Positions 25,853 to 36,187 of a stretch of 64,000 nt of DNA are shown here, in pieces. The notes beneath the pieces are model-generated. The model was not told the DNA's origin. It worked only from the letters and a program-made list of their open reading frames with translations, and did not search any database. The DNA is taken from the NCBI GenBank assembly GCA_003144015.1, contig QFWS01000002.1, positions 248,001 through 312,000 on the forward strand. Reading direction: 5' to 3'. Every line of letters begins with the position of its first letter. The stretch's first letter is position 1. A program made the translations under genes and the position numbers. The stretch comes from Flavobacteriaceae bacterium LYZ1037 (GTDB taxonomy: Bacteria; Bacteroidota; Bacteroidia; Flavobacteriales; Flavobacteriaceae).

Positions 25853-28018
25853 ATGAAAAACCTTTTTTGGATCGTACTTATTTTAGTTTTTGTTTCCTGT
25901 TCAAACAATTCAAAAAAGGATTCGTATGTTGAAATAGATCAAATAAAATCGATCCACAAAGACGGTTATGTTGGCGATGAGCAATGTATTGCTTGTCATA
26001 AAGATGCTGTAGAATCTTGGAAGGGTTCAGACCACGTCTTGGCCATGCAAGTTGCAAACGAAAAAACTGTTTTAGGAGATTTTAATGATGTGAATATAAC
26101 ACTAGATGGTGTTACTTATTTCTTTACCAAAAACGACTCAGATTTTATCGTTCATATTACTGAAATTGATGGTTCTAAAAACACTTATAAGATAACTTAT
26201 ACATTTGGAGTAACTCCTTTGCAGCAATACCTGATAGATTTTGATAATGGTAAAAAACAAGCGCTAAGAGTTACTTGGGATGCTATAGATAATAAGTGGT
26301 ATCATCAATATTCTGGAGATGAAGTAAGTCCTCACGATTGGATGCACTGGACAGAGAGTTCTCAAAACTGGAATACCATGTGTGCCGAATGTCATTCCAC
26401 CAATCTTCAAAAAAATTATATTGTTGATGAAGATAGGTTTAATACCACATATTCATCTATAAATGTTAGTTGTGAGAGTTGTCATGGTCCAGCAGAGAAA
26501 CATATAAATTGGGCAAAAAGCCCACAGGATTCACTTCATATTAACACCTATATTTTAGCTGGTAAATCGCAATTTGAACAAATGAATATGTGTGCATCTT
26601 GTCATTCCAGAAGAGCAAAACTAACTCAAAATTACGAACCTGGAACGCACTTTGAAGATCAATACCTCCTTCAAAATTTATCTCAAGAATTTTACCATGG
26701 AGATGGTCAAATAGAAGCCGAAGATTATGTGTATGGTTCTTTTTTACAAAGTAAAATGTATCATAATAATGTGACTTGTACAGATTGTCATGATCCACAT
26801 ACACTTAAACTAAAAAAAGTAGGTAACAACTTGTGTATGCAGTGTCATGAACCAAGATATAATGAGCCATCCCATCATTTTCATTCCCAAAATACAGAAG
26901 GAGCTCAGTGCATCAATTGCCACATGACTGGCGTTACATATATGGGAGTTGACTATAGAAGAGACCATAGTTTTAGAGTGCCTAGACCAGATCAAAGTGT
27001 TGAGTATGGAACTCCGAATGCATGTAATACCTGTCATGCTGATAAAACGAATAAATGGGCTGCTAATAAGGTGGTAGAATGGTATGGCTCAAAGAGACAA
27101 GCGCACTTTTCCGATGCTTTATTATTGAGTAGTAGAAATCATATAACAACGGATGAACGTGCTGCATTAGATAAATTTATTAACGATTTAAATTTTCCTG
27201 CTATTGCAAGAGCATCAGTTATTGATAATTTGCAAATAACCGAAACAAATCAATACCAAGCACTAATTAAAGGTTTAGAAGATGCTTCTCCAATGGTACG
27301 CTTTGCTGCTTTACAGAAATTTAGAGGTTTGAGTTTAGAAGATAGAACAAGCATTGCATTAAAACACACCAATGATACCACAAAACTAGTCCGAATTGGC
27401 GCAGCACAATTGTTATTGGATTTAGATTTTAATTCCTTAAAAAATGCAGATATAAGTGGTTTAACAAAATCTAGAACCGAACTGGAAGAAATGCTTTATA
27501 GTAATGCCGATTTTTCAAATGGACGTCTACAATTAGGAGATTATTACTTTCAAACAAACAATATAAAAAAGGCTATCAAACATTATCATGTTGCCATAAA
27601 AAAAGACAGTTTAATGCTTCCTGCATATTCTAATTTAGCTAGTTGCTATAGCATAGATGGACAACCAAGCCAAGCCTTAAATATTTTAAATGTATTAATT
27701 AATAAAAGTCCGGAATTAGCTAGATCTTATTATTTAAGAGCTTTATTGTATTTTGAAATGCAACAACCAGAGCTAGCTGTTAAAGACTTAATTCATGCCA
27801 TACAATTGGATCCGTTAGACACAAGGTCCATGTATAATTTAGCGACTTATTATTACCAGAGTAAAAACTATATAGAAGGTGAAAAAACAATTAAAAAAGC
27901 ATTAAAATTAGAAAAAACAAACCAGGATTTTAAATACTTATTAGCCTTGATTTATCAAGGGCAAGGAAAAATGAATGAAGCACAAAGTATTATACAAGAG
28001 TTGAATTCGAATCAATAA
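25853..28018 (+). CDS. Octaheme c-type cytochrome lipoprotein with HEAT and TPR domains
   Basis: A 721-aa lipoprotein with lipobox 'VFVSC' (C16). It has eight CxxCH haem sites: CIACH, CAECH, CESCH, CASCH, CTDCH, CMQCH, CINCH and CNTCH, all within about residues 40-400. Several are separated by His-bearing loops that could supply distal ligands. After about 420, alpha-helical repeats resembling HEAT lead into four to five TPRs (about 560-715). The cytochrome part recalls the c554/NrfB-like multihaem proteins. The haem-plus-TPR architecture is widespread in Bacteroidetes and Planctomycetes but uncharacterised as far as I know. Likely periplasmic electron transfer; the partner is unknown. Confidence 0.88.
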   Translation: MKNLFWIVLILVFVSCSNNSKKDSYVEIDQIKSIHKDGYVGDEQCIACHKDAVESWKGSDHVLAMQVANEKTVLGDFNDVNITLDGVTYFFTKNDSDFIVHITEIDGSKNTYKITYTFGVTPLQQYLIDFDNGKKQALRVTWDAIDNKWYHQYSGDEVSPHDWMHWTESSQNWNTMCAECHSTNLQKNYIVDEDRFNTTYSSINVSCESCHGPAEKHINWAKSPQDSLHINTYILAGKSQFEQMNMCASCHSRRAKLTQNYEPGTHFEDQYLLQNLSQEFYHGDGQIEAEDYVYGSFLQSKMYHNNVTCTDCHDPHTLKLKKVGNNLCMQCHEPRYNEPSHHFHSQNTEGAQCINCHMTGVTYMGVDYRRDHSFRVPRPDQSVEYGTPNACNTCHADKTNKWAANKVVEWYGSKRQAHFSDALLLSSRNHITTDERAALDKFINDLNFPAIARASVIDNLQITETNQYQALIKGLEDASPMVRFAALQKFRGLSLEDRTSIALKHTNDTTKLVRIGAAQLLLDLDFNSLKNADISGLTKSRTELEEMLYSNADFSNGRLQLGDYYFQTNNIKKAIKHYHVAIKKDSLMLPAYSNLASCYSIDGQPSQALNILNVLINKSPELARSYYLRALLYFEMQQPELAVKDLIHAIQLDPLDTRSMYNLATYYYQSKNYIEGEKTIKKALKLEKTNQDFKYLLALIYQGQGKMNEAQSIIQELNSNQ

Positions 28019-28050
28019 TTTTATATTTTTTTTCAATTGAAATAATTAAA

Positions 28051-29088
28051 ATGATATATACCACATTACCAAATACAGATATTAAAGTAAGTAAGCTTTG
28101 TTTAGGAACCATGACATGGGGAAATCAAAATACTCAAGAAGAAGGGTTCGCTCAAATGGACTTAGCCACAGAAAAAGGAATTAATTTTTTTGATTGTGCT
28201 GAATTATATCCAGTACCTGCAACTGCTGAAACCTATTCTAAAACAGAACAGATAATTGGTAATTGGTTTCAAAATACTGGTAAAAGAGACGAGGTGGTTT
28301 TAGCAACAAAAATTGCTGGACCAGGAGACTACACAGCACATATTAGAACGAATGGGTTTTGTCCAGAAGCATTAAAAGATGCCGTGAATAATAGTTTAAA
28401 AAGACTCCAAACAGATTATATCGATTTATATCAACTCCATTGGCCAGAAAGACAGACAAACACATTCGGTATTAGAGATTATACACATCATTCGGAAGAT
28501 GTATGGGAAGACAATTTCAATGAAATTCTTCACACTTTTGATGAGATTATTAAAGAAGGAAAAATTCGTCATATTGGTATCTCAAACGAAAAAGCTTGGG
28601 GAACTATGAGATATCTTGAAGAATCAAAAACAAATAATTTACCTCGAATAATTACCATTCAAAATGCTTATTCTTTAATAAATCGAGTTTTTGAAGGTGA
28701 TATGGCCGAAATTGCATTAAGAGAGAACGTTGGGTTGTTAGCCTATTCTCCAATGGCATTTGGTGTTTTATCAGGAAAATATATAAAAGGAATTGCAAGT
28801 GATAATTCTAGATTAAAGCTCTTTCCACGATTTGCTCGTTATAGTTCAGAACAATCTACCGAAGCGGCCAAACAATATTTAAAAATAGCTGAAGAAAACA
28901 ATTTGTCTTTTGCTCAAATGTCTCTAGCTTTTGTAACACAACAACCATTTATTACTAGTAATATTATTGGAGCTACAACTCTTGAGCAACTCAACGAAAA
29001 TATTGATAGTATTCACCTATCATTAAATCAAGAACTTTTAGATTCTATAAATAAAGTGCATACAAAGTGGCCTAATCCTGCACCATAA
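28051..29088 (+). CDS. Aldo/keto reductase, Tas-like
   Basis: A 345-aa NADPH-dependent oxidoreductase with a TIM-barrel fold. The catalytic tetrad is complete: D48 and Y53 in 'FFDCAELYP', K87 in 'LATKIAG' and H130 in 'YQLHWP'. 'HIGISNEKAWG' and the C-terminal 'SNIIGATTLEQL' are family signatures. The closest well-known type is E. coli Tas, which has the same long loop after the catalytic His. Substrate not predictable. Starts 32 bases after the cytochrome gene on the same strand. Confidence 0.9.
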   Translation: MIYTTLPNTDIKVSKLCLGTMTWGNQNTQEEGFAQMDLATEKGINFFDCAELYPVPATAETYSKTEQIIGNWFQNTGKRDEVVLATKIAGPGDYTAHIRTNGFCPEALKDAVNNSLKRLQTDYIDLYQLHWPERQTNTFGIRDYTHHSEDVWEDNFNEILHTFDEIIKEGKIRHIGISNEKAWGTMRYLEESKTNNLPRIITIQNAYSLINRVFEGDMAEIALRENVGLLAYSPMAFGVLSGKYIKGIASDNSRLKLFPRFARYSSEQSTEAAKQYLKIAEENNLSFAQMSLAFVTQQPFITSNIIGATTLEQLNENIDSIHLSLNQELLDSINKVHTKWPNPAP

Positions 29089-29324
29089 TTTTTTAAACTA
29101 ACATTAATTTAACGGAACACATTAAATCCTCTCAATTCAACGAAGAAAAGAGTAGTTTGTCTATTAAGTAAACGTTAAGTGAATGTTAAAAGAGATTTTT
29201 TATAATTTAGGTTTTTGGAATTTTTTACATCGATTTATTTTCGGTAAATCTTTTCAAAAGAAAGAAAATACAAGTTACTGATTAATAGCAGCTTGATTAA
29301 AATAACTAACCTATTTTTTATAAA

Positions 29325-32300
29325 ATGAAAAAAATTACACTTTCTCTTCTCTTTGGGCTTATTTCGTTTTTTGGATTTTCCCAAATTGGATTAGTAGAAA
29401 ATTTCGACGCAGGTTTAACCTTGCCTCCAGGATGGACAGGTGCTGGATATTCCGGAACTGTATTTAATCCATGTGGTGTGGTTTCACTAAGAGCCAATTT
29501 AAGTGACACAAACTTATCTTCCGATTTAATTTCACCAAATATTGTTGGAGAATCTAATGGAACTGATTTGACAGTTGCTTTCGATTATAAAATTGTTGAC
29601 TGGGCACCAGCAGTAGACCCAACCCCTCCTGGTTGGGGGGAATTTTTGGTTCAGTACTCTACAAATAATGGAACTACTTGGACTACAATGGGTACCATAA
29701 ATGATGCCAATCACCAGCCTCTCAGTACGTGTGCTAACATTAGTTTTGTGTTGCCAGCTGCAAGTATCCCAACTGGTACGGATTTTAAATTAAGATTTGA
29801 AAATGTTTATTTCTCAGGAAATTATTATTTCTATATAGACAATGTAACTGCGACACAAGTAGTTGTTGACCCTCCATCATGTGTGAACTTAATTTCACCT
29901 ACTAATGGACAAACAGGAGTCGCAATTACAGCTAATTTAAGTTGGCAAGCAGCTACAGGTTTACCTACAGGTTATACCCTTTCTGTTGGGACAACTTCTG
30001 GAGGAACAGAATTAATAGACAATTTAGGTGTTGGTTTATCTACAACTTACGATTTACCTGACTTGGAGTATTCTACAACATATTATGTAAATATTATACC
30101 TTTTAACGATAATGGTCCAGCTGTAAATTGTCAAGAACAGATATTTACAACTGGAGCTGATCCTAATCAACCTGTAGATTGTGTTTCTGGTGTGCCAGTA
30201 AATACAACCTATTGTTATGTAGATAACGATACCATGGGCTGGAACTTTCAAAGTTCGACAGGAGCACCTTTAATCGTGTTTTTTAATGCTGGAGAATTAG
30301 AATCTTGTTGTGATGATATTAATATTTACGACGGAACTGATAATACTGGAACACTTCTATATAGTGGAAATAATGGCGGCGATATGACCGGTTTTTCTCA
30401 AATCGCACCAAGTGGTTTTATGTATATTGAAATGGATAGTGATTTTTCTGGTAGTTGTCAAGCTGGTTATGAGCCTTTAGATTTCGATGTCTCTTGTGTA
30501 GATGAAACTGCGCTTCCAAATTGTAATGCCAATTTAGCAACACCATTAAACGGAGCCACAAATGTAGATGTAGCCACACAAATTATTTGGACTCCTGCAT
30601 CTGTTTTAGTGACAGGATATGTTATTTCAATAGGCACTACATCTGGAGGAACAGATATTGCCGATAACGTAGATGTTGGTAATGCTCTTAATTATACACC
30701 AGCAAATATTTTACCATATGAGTCTACAATTTATGTAACTATTACGCCATATAACGATAACGGTTCAGCTGTAAATTGTAATGAAAACACGTTTGAAACT
30801 GAGGTAAATCCTTATCAGTGTGATGCTGCAGATCAATGTGTCTTTACATTTACCCTTGAAGATGATTTTGGTGATGGTTGGAATGGTAATACCATGACAA
30901 TATCTCAAGATGGGTTAGAAATAGAAATTATAACATTGGCAGGAGGTGCTGGGCCATTAGAAATTCAAATCCCACTTTGTGATGGAATTCCATTTGAATT
31001 ATTCTGGAATGCAGGAGGATCTTTTGCTAATGAAGTTATGATTTCAATTACAAATCCATTTGACGATGTTATTTATACACTGCCAGCAGGTAGTGGTGGT
31101 CTTCAAAATACCTTGCTGTTTACAGACATGGTCAACTGTACACCACCAACTTGCCCAAGACCATCAGATGTAACAATTGGTGCTATAAACATGACAGATG
31201 TAGAAATCTCTTGGACAGAAACTGGAACAGCTACTACTTGGGAAGTTATAGTACAACCTCTAGGAGATGGCTATCCAGATGGAACGGAACCAGAGATTAT
31301 TCAAACAACGGATAATCCTTATATATATGGAGGTTTAGACCCAGCAACACAATACGAGGTTTATGTTAGAGCTGTCTGTGCTGCAGATGACTTAAGCGAT
31401 TGGGAAGGCCCATTAGCTTTCGATACAACCATTTGTGACGCTGTAGATCAATGTCTATTTACCTTTACCCTTGAAGATAGTTTTGGAGACAGTTGGAATG
31501 GTAATACCATGACTGTATCTCAAAATGGGGTTCCTGTTCAAATATTAGAATTGACAGCTGGTGCAGGACCATTGGATGTTCAAGTACCACTTTGCGATGG
31601 ACTTCCTTTTGAATTATTTTGGAATGAAGGTGGAGCTTTCGCAAACGAAGTGATGATTTCTGTAACAGATGCGTTTGATGATGAAATTTTCACCATGCTT
31701 AATGGAAATGGAGCACTTCAAGGAACACTTTTATTTACTAGCATTGTAAACTGTACACCTCCTACTTGTCCAAGACCAGACGATGTAACTATTGTTGATG
31801 TGAATCCAACTTCAGTGGAAGTATCTTGGACTCCAGGTGGAGCTGAAACTACTTGGGAAGTGATTGTGCAACCTTTAGGAACGGGTTATCCAGATGGAAC
31901 AGAGCCCGAAATTATTCAAACAACAGACAACCCTTATTTATACGAAGGCTTAACGCCTGGAACAGAATACGAAGTATATGTAAGAGGTATTTGTGCTGCC
32001 GATGATTTAAGTGATTGGGAAGGCCCTGAGGATTTCAAGACACCTTTCTTGGTAGATTGTGCTGCAGGTGAAGTTATCAATACAGTTTATTGTTATGAAA
32101 ATGGGGATAACACATATGTTGAACTTTATACGTTTCAAAGTGCAGGAGGATTCCCTTTAAATATATTATTCAATGCAGGAGAAATTGAAGATCCTTATGA
32201 TAATATTAGAATATTAGATTCAGATGGAACTATACTTTACGATGGAAATAATGGTGGAGACCTAACAGGGATTGCATATACAACCTCTGGAGATACATTA

Positions 32301-35237
32301 ACACTTTTATATGAATCTGATGGTAGTGGAAGTTGTGCAAGCAGTGGATACACACCATGGGATTTCGATGTCTGGTGCCAAACTTGTATCCCACAAACAG
32401 TAAGTTTTGATGTGGTTAATGGCGACTGTATTACAGATCCAAACAACCCAGTTTTTGAAGTTCAAGTAGATATTTCAGATATGGGAGATGCGGCATCCTT
32501 AATTGTAACAGACAATCAAGGTAGTGCTCCTCAAACAGCAACAGAAGCAGGGATTTTAATTTTTGGACCTTATCCAGCTACTACAAATATTGTTATAACT
32601 GTTGCAAACGAGAACGATTCTAACTGTATTGTAGAAAGCAATCCTTTAGCATTCTTTTGCCCTCCTCCACCAAACCCTTGTTCCATAGTTTTTGCTGGTG
32701 ATGATACGTCAGTAGACTGTAACACACCAGACGCAGTTTTAACTGGTAACTTCCATTTGTACGGGCAAGACACTACAAATTATGAAATTAATGGAATTGA
32801 CACCTGTCCATCACCACCAGTTGATGGAGCTACTCCAACCAGTATCAATGTTGATGATACTTGGTCGGAAGTTCTTGATCTAGGTTTTGAATTCTGCTTC
32901 TATGGCGGTGTTTACGATCAAGTAATTATTGGTTCTAATGGTGTTATTAGTTTTGAAATTGAAAATGCAAACACATATAATGAATGGGATTTACAACCTT
33001 TCGGAGGTGGACCATCTACTTTACCTAACGCAACAAATACTACCATAACAGAAGCTAATATTTTTGGTGTAGGTCACGATATTGACCCATCTGTTTGTGG
33101 AAGTATTGATTATGTGATTCTTGGTTCTGCACCATATAGACAATTTGTTGTTAATTATAACGCAGTTTGCCATTTTGGTTCTCAATGTAATTCGAATACA
33201 TCAACTTCACAGGTTATCCTTCATGAATCCTCAAATAACATTGATATTCATGTGTTAAGTAAGCCAACTTGTACTGGTTGGAATGACGGCCTTGCTGTAA
33301 TTGGTTTACAAAATGTCGATGATACTCAAGCAACTACGCCTCCTGGTAGAAATACTGGAGTATGGACAGTTACACAAGAAGAATCTTGGAGATTTTCACC
33401 TTCTGGAACACCTAATTACACGTTAGAGTGGTTAGATGAGGGCGGTAATGTTATAGGTAATGAAGACACAGTTACAGTAACTCCATCCGGAACTTCTACT
33501 TATACTTTTGCTGTCACTTACGATTTATGTACAGGTGGTACAGCAACAGTGACTGATGATGTTGAAGTTGAATACATCAATCTTTCAACATTCGATGCAA
33601 CTTTTGAATTAGTTCCATCTTGTGATGGCGCAACTGCTAACATTTTAGGAGATACTGGTGGAGAGTTTACTTTTAACCCAGTTCCAACTGATGGAGCAAC
33701 CATTGATATTACTACTGGAGAAGTTACAAACGCTACTCAAGGAGAAACTTATATTGTTGTGTATACTGTTGGGGCAGAGTCATGTCCTGCAATTCATAAT
33801 GAAGCCTTGTTAATTCCATTAGAAGATGCCACATTTACTTTAACAGCAAATTGTGATGGAGCTATAGCAACCATCGTTGGAGATACTGGTGGTATATTCT
33901 CATTTAACCCAGAACCTGGAGATGGTGCCCTTATTGATTCTACAACAGGAGAAATAACAAATGGAGTTGCTGGTGCAACCTATACTGTAGAATATACGAC
34001 TTCTGGTCCTTGTAGCGAATCAAGTACACAAACCGTAACCATTGTTGGAGAAGACGATTCCTCGTTTACTTTAAGCGCAAATTGTACTGGAGCAACTGCA
34101 ACCATAACAGGAGTTACAGGTGGAACATTTGTTTTCAACCCGATTCCAACAGATGGAGCAGTAATTGATCCTAATACTGGTGAAATCACTAATGGTGTTA
34201 CAGGAGCCACTTATACAGTGGAATATACAACAACTGGTTCTTGTCCTACAACGACTACAGAAACTGTTACTATTCCTAGTGTAGATGATGCGTCATTTAC
34301 TATGACGTCAGGTTGCGATGGTGGAACTGCAACAATAACTGGAGATACAGGAGGAACTTTTGCTTTCAATCCTGTGCCAACCGATGGTGCTACTATCGAC
34401 CCAGCAACTGGTGAAATTACTAATGGTGTTTCTGGAACAACTTATACAGTAGAATATACGACCTCTGGACCTTGTCCAGCATCAAGTACGCAAACAGTTA
34501 TAGTTTTAACGGCAGAAGATGCAACATTTAGTTTGATTGCAACTTGTAATGGAGCAACAGCAACTATCACTGGAGATACGGGTGGAACATTTGCTTTTAA
34601 TCCTGTACCAACCGATGGAGCAATTATCGATCCAGTAACTGGTGAAATTACTAATGGTGTTTCTGAAGAAACCTATACTGTTGAATATACAACCTCAGGA
34701 GCCTGTCCAGAAACGAGTTCTGTTATGGTTACATTATTAACTAGTCCAGAAGATGCCTCGTTTAATATAGTTTCAACTACCTGCGAAGGTGTTATTGTTG
34801 AAATAACTGGTGACACTGGAGGTACATTTGCTTTTAATCCTATTCCAGATGAAATGGTGACTATTAATGTTCAGACTGGTGAAGTTACTGGAGGATCTTC
34901 TAATTCTACTTATTACATAGAATACACTACCTCTGGACCATGTCCTGTTTCAACCATTGAAGCAGCTACAACTGAAACTTGTGTTATTCCTCAGGTTATT
35001 ACTCCAAATGGAGATGGGTTTAACGACTCTTTCGATTTAAGTGGGTTTAATGTAAGTAGTCTGGAAGTATTTAATAGAAATGGCATTAAGGTTTACAGTC
35101 GAAATAATTATTCAAATGAATTTATAGGAGTTTCTGATAAAGGAGATGAGCTTCCAACTGGAACTTATTTCTATGTAATGAAATATCAAGGAAGCGAAGT
35201 AAGATCTGCTTGGGTATATATTAATAGAGAAAAGTAA
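29325..35237 (+). CDS. Type IX secreted multidomain adhesin with type B (CHU_C) sorting domain
   Basis: A 1970-aa surface protein. In order: signal peptide (1-20); a MAM/choice-of-anchor-J-like domain (about 22-180); an FnIII-like module; a CUB-like module; a second FnIII-like module; two almost identical 205-aa blocks, each with a jelly-roll-like part ending 'CTPPTCPRP' and an FnIII; a second CUB-like module (about 910-1018); a PKD/nidogen-like section; six 77-aa repeats (about 1425-1885); and the C-terminal T9SS type B domain (about 1888-1970, 'ITPNGDGFNDSF'). The many paired cysteines suit extracellular life. The next two genes, SprF-like and OmpA, are the usual partners for this sorting class. 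Likely cell-surface adhesion or gliding. Confidence 0.9.
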   Translation: MKKITLSLLFGLISFFGFSQIGLVENFDAGLTLPPGWTGAGYSGTVFNPCGVVSLRANLSDTNLSSDLISPNIVGESNGTDLTVAFDYKIVDWAPAVDPTPPGWGEFLVQYSTNNGTTWTTMGTINDANHQPLSTCANISFVLPAASIPTGTDFKLRFENVYFSGNYYFYIDNVTATQVVVDPPSCVNLISPTNGQTGVAITANLSWQAATGLPTGYTLSVGTTSGGTELIDNLGVGLSTTYDLPDLEYSTTYYVNIIPFNDNGPAVNCQEQIFTTGADPNQPVDCVSGVPVNTTYCYVDNDTMGWNFQSSTGAPLIVFFNAGELESCCDDINIYDGTDNTGTLLYSGNNGGDMTGFSQIAPSGFMYIEMDSDFSGSCQAGYEPLDFDVSCVDETALPNCNANLATPLNGATNVDVATQIIWTPASVLVTGYVISIGTTSGGTDIADNVDVGNALNYTPANILPYESTIYVTITPYNDNGSAVNCNENTFETEVNPYQCDAADQCVFTFTLEDDFGDGWNGNTMTISQDGLEIEIITLAGGAGPLEIQIPLCDGIPFELFWNAGGSFANEVMISITNPFDDVIYTLPAGSGGLQNTLLFTDMVNCTPPTCPRPSDVTIGAINMTDVEISWTETGTATTWEVIVQPLGDGYPDGTEPEIIQTTDNPYIYGGLDPATQYEVYVRAVCAADDLSDWEGPLAFDTTICDAVDQCLFTFTLEDSFGDSWNGNTMTVSQNGVPVQILELTAGAGPLDVQVPLCDGLPFELFWNEGGAFANEVMISVTDAFDDEIFTMLNGNGALQGTLLFTSIVNCTPPTCPRPDDVTIVDVNPTSVEVSWTPGGAETTWEVIVQPLGTGYPDGTEPEIIQTTDNPYLYEGLTPGTEYEVYVRGICAADDLSDWEGPEDFKTPFLVDCAAGEVINTVYCYENGDNTYVELYTFQSAGGFPLNILFNAGEIEDPYDNIRILDSDGTILYDGNNGGDLTGIAYTTSGDTLTLLYESDGSGSCASSGYTPWDFDVWCQTCIPQTVSFDVVNGDCITDPNNPVFEVQVDISDMGDAASLIVTDNQGSAPQTATEAGILIFGPYPATTNIVITVANENDSNCIVESNPLAFFCPPPPNPCSIVFAGDDTSVDCNTPDAVLTGNFHLYGQDTTNYEINGIDTCPSPPVDGATPTSINVDDTWSEVLDLGFEFCFYGGVYDQVIIGSNGVISFEIENANTYNEWDLQPFGGGPSTLPNATNTTITEANIFGVGHDIDPSVCGSIDYVILGSAPYRQFVVNYNAVCHFGSQCNSNTSTSQVILHESSNNIDIHVLSKPTCTGWNDGLAVIGLQNVDDTQATTPPGRNTGVWTVTQEESWRFSPSGTPNYTLEWLDEGGNVIGNEDTVTVTPSGTSTYTFAVTYDLCTGGTATVTDDVEVEYINLSTFDATFELVPSCDGATANILGDTGGEFTFNPVPTDGATIDITTGEVTNATQGETYIVVYTVGAESCPAIHNEALLIPLEDATFTLTANCDGAIATIVGDTGGIFSFNPEPGDGALIDSTTGEITNGVAGATYTVEYTTSGPCSESSTQTVTIVGEDDSSFTLSANCTGATATITGVTGGTFVFNPIPTDGAVIDPNTGEITNGVTGATYTVEYTTTGSCPTTTTETVTIPSVDDASFTMTSGCDGGTATITGDTGGTFAFNPVPTDGATIDPATGEITNGVSGTTYTVEYTTSGPCPASSTQTVIVLTAEDATFSLIATCNGATATITGDTGGTFAFNPVPTDGAIIDPVTGEITNGVSEETYTVEYTTSGACPETSSVMVTLLTSPEDASFNIVSTTCEGVIVEITGDTGGTFAFNPIPDEMVTINVQTGEVTGGSSNSTYYIEYTTSGPCPVSTIEAATTETCVIPQVITPNGDGFNDSFDLSGFNVSSLEVFNRNGIKVYSRNNYSNEFIGVSDKGDELPTGTYFYVMKYQGSEVRSAWVYINREK
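30819..32048 (+). repeat. Tandem 205-aa (615-bp) duplication inside the adhesin
   Basis: Copy 1 is 30819-31433 and copy 2 is 31434-32048. Both encode a Cys-bounded block beginning 'CDA.DQC.FTFTLED' and ending with an FnIII module 'YEVYVRA.CAADDLSDWEGP'. Long stretches are identical in protein and close at DNA level, which suggests a fairly recent in-frame duplication. Confidence 0.85.
33597..34979 (+). repeat. Six 77-aa tandem repeats inside the adhesin
   Basis: Each unit has the pattern 'F.l...C.GataTI.GdTGG.F.FNP.PtDGa.IDp.TGEiTNG..g.tYtVEYTTsGpCp'. Units 2-5 are the most alike, while the first and last diverge, as expected if the array expands from the middle. Predicted as stalk-like Ig/PKD-type extracellular modules. 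Confidence 0.85.
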
Positions 35238-35260
35238 ACTAACACAACCAAATTATTATA

Positions 35261-36169
35261 ATGAAAAAACTATATATAATTCTCGTATTCTTGTTTGCAA
35301 TACAAATGCAAGCACAACAAGACCCTCAATACACACAGTATATGTATAATATGAATGTTGTAAACCCAGCTTATGCTGGGTCTTACGACGGCGTAGCCAT
35401 TGGACTTTTATACAGAAGTCAATGGGTTGGTTTAGACGGCTCTCCAAACACTGGAACTTTTAATGTAAGTGCCCCAGTGGGAAAAAGAGTAGGTGTTGGA
35501 CTCTCCTTTATTTCTGATGAAATAGGTCCAGTAAAAGAAAATAATGTCTATGCCGATTTCTCCTATACACTTCCAATGGGAGGTGAAAACAAGTTAGCAT
35601 TTGGTATTAAAGCTGGTGCAACGTTTCATGATATAGGACTAGTTGGTTTAGATGCCATTGATTCTAACGATCCATTCTTACAGAGTGATATTAATAAAGC
35701 AACGCCAAATATTGGAGCAGGTGTTTATTTATATCAACCTAATAAATATTATGTGTCTGTTTCAATGCCTAACATGTTAAATTCTGTTCATTTAGATGCC
35801 AATGGTTACAAAATTGGTTCTGAAACACAACATCTATTTGCAGCTGCAGGTTATGTGTTTAGTCTTTCAGACAATTTTAAGCTGAAACCACATACCATGT
35901 TTAAAATGGCTTTCGATGCACCAGTTAGTTTCGATATAAATGCCAATGTGTTTATGTACGATTTAGTTGAGGTTGGTGTTGGTTATCGTTTAGAAGATTC
36001 TTTTAGTGCGATGGTTAATTTTTTAATCACACCTAATTTAAGAGTTGGATATGCTTACGACAGTGTTGTTTCAGATTTAGACGTGGCAACAAATGCATCG
36101 CATGAGATTTTTATTAATTTCGATATTCCTCTGTTAAAGAAAGTGTCTCGTTCACCTCGTTATTTCTAA
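35261..36169 (+). CDS. PorP/SprF family type IX secretion outer-membrane protein
   Basis: A 302-aa outer-membrane beta-barrel with signal peptide (about 1-19, 'MQAQQDPQYTQYMYN'). The motif 'QQDPQYTQYMYNMNVVNPAY' after the signal is the PorP/SprF hallmark, followed by 'SYDGVAIGLLYRSQWVGLDG'. Family members are dedicated partners for secretion or surface attachment of type B CTD substrates, as SprF is for SprB. The gene begins 23 bases after the adhesin stop and ends 18 bases before the OmpA gene, forming the classical trio. Confidence 0.93.
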   Translation: MKKLYIILVFLFAIQMQAQQDPQYTQYMYNMNVVNPAYAGSYDGVAIGLLYRSQWVGLDGSPNTGTFNVSAPVGKRVGVGLSFISDEIGPVKENNVYADFSYTLPMGGENKLAFGIKAGATFHDIGLVGLDAIDSNDPFLQSDINKATPNIGAGVYLYQPNKYYVSVSMPNMLNSVHLDANGYKIGSETQHLFAAAGYVFSLSDNFKLKPHTMFKMAFDAPVSFDINANVFMYDLVEVGVGYRLEDSFSAMVNFLITPNLRVGYAYDSVVSDLDVATNASHEIFINFDIPLLKKVSRSPRYF

Positions 36170-36187
36170 TTACTTAAGCTAAACATT

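Noticed and set aside
33597-34979. Regular repeats considered as a CRISPR-like or satellite array.
   Set aside because: The period is about 231 bases, in frame, with conserved protein pattern and no direct DNA spacer structure; they are protein repeats.
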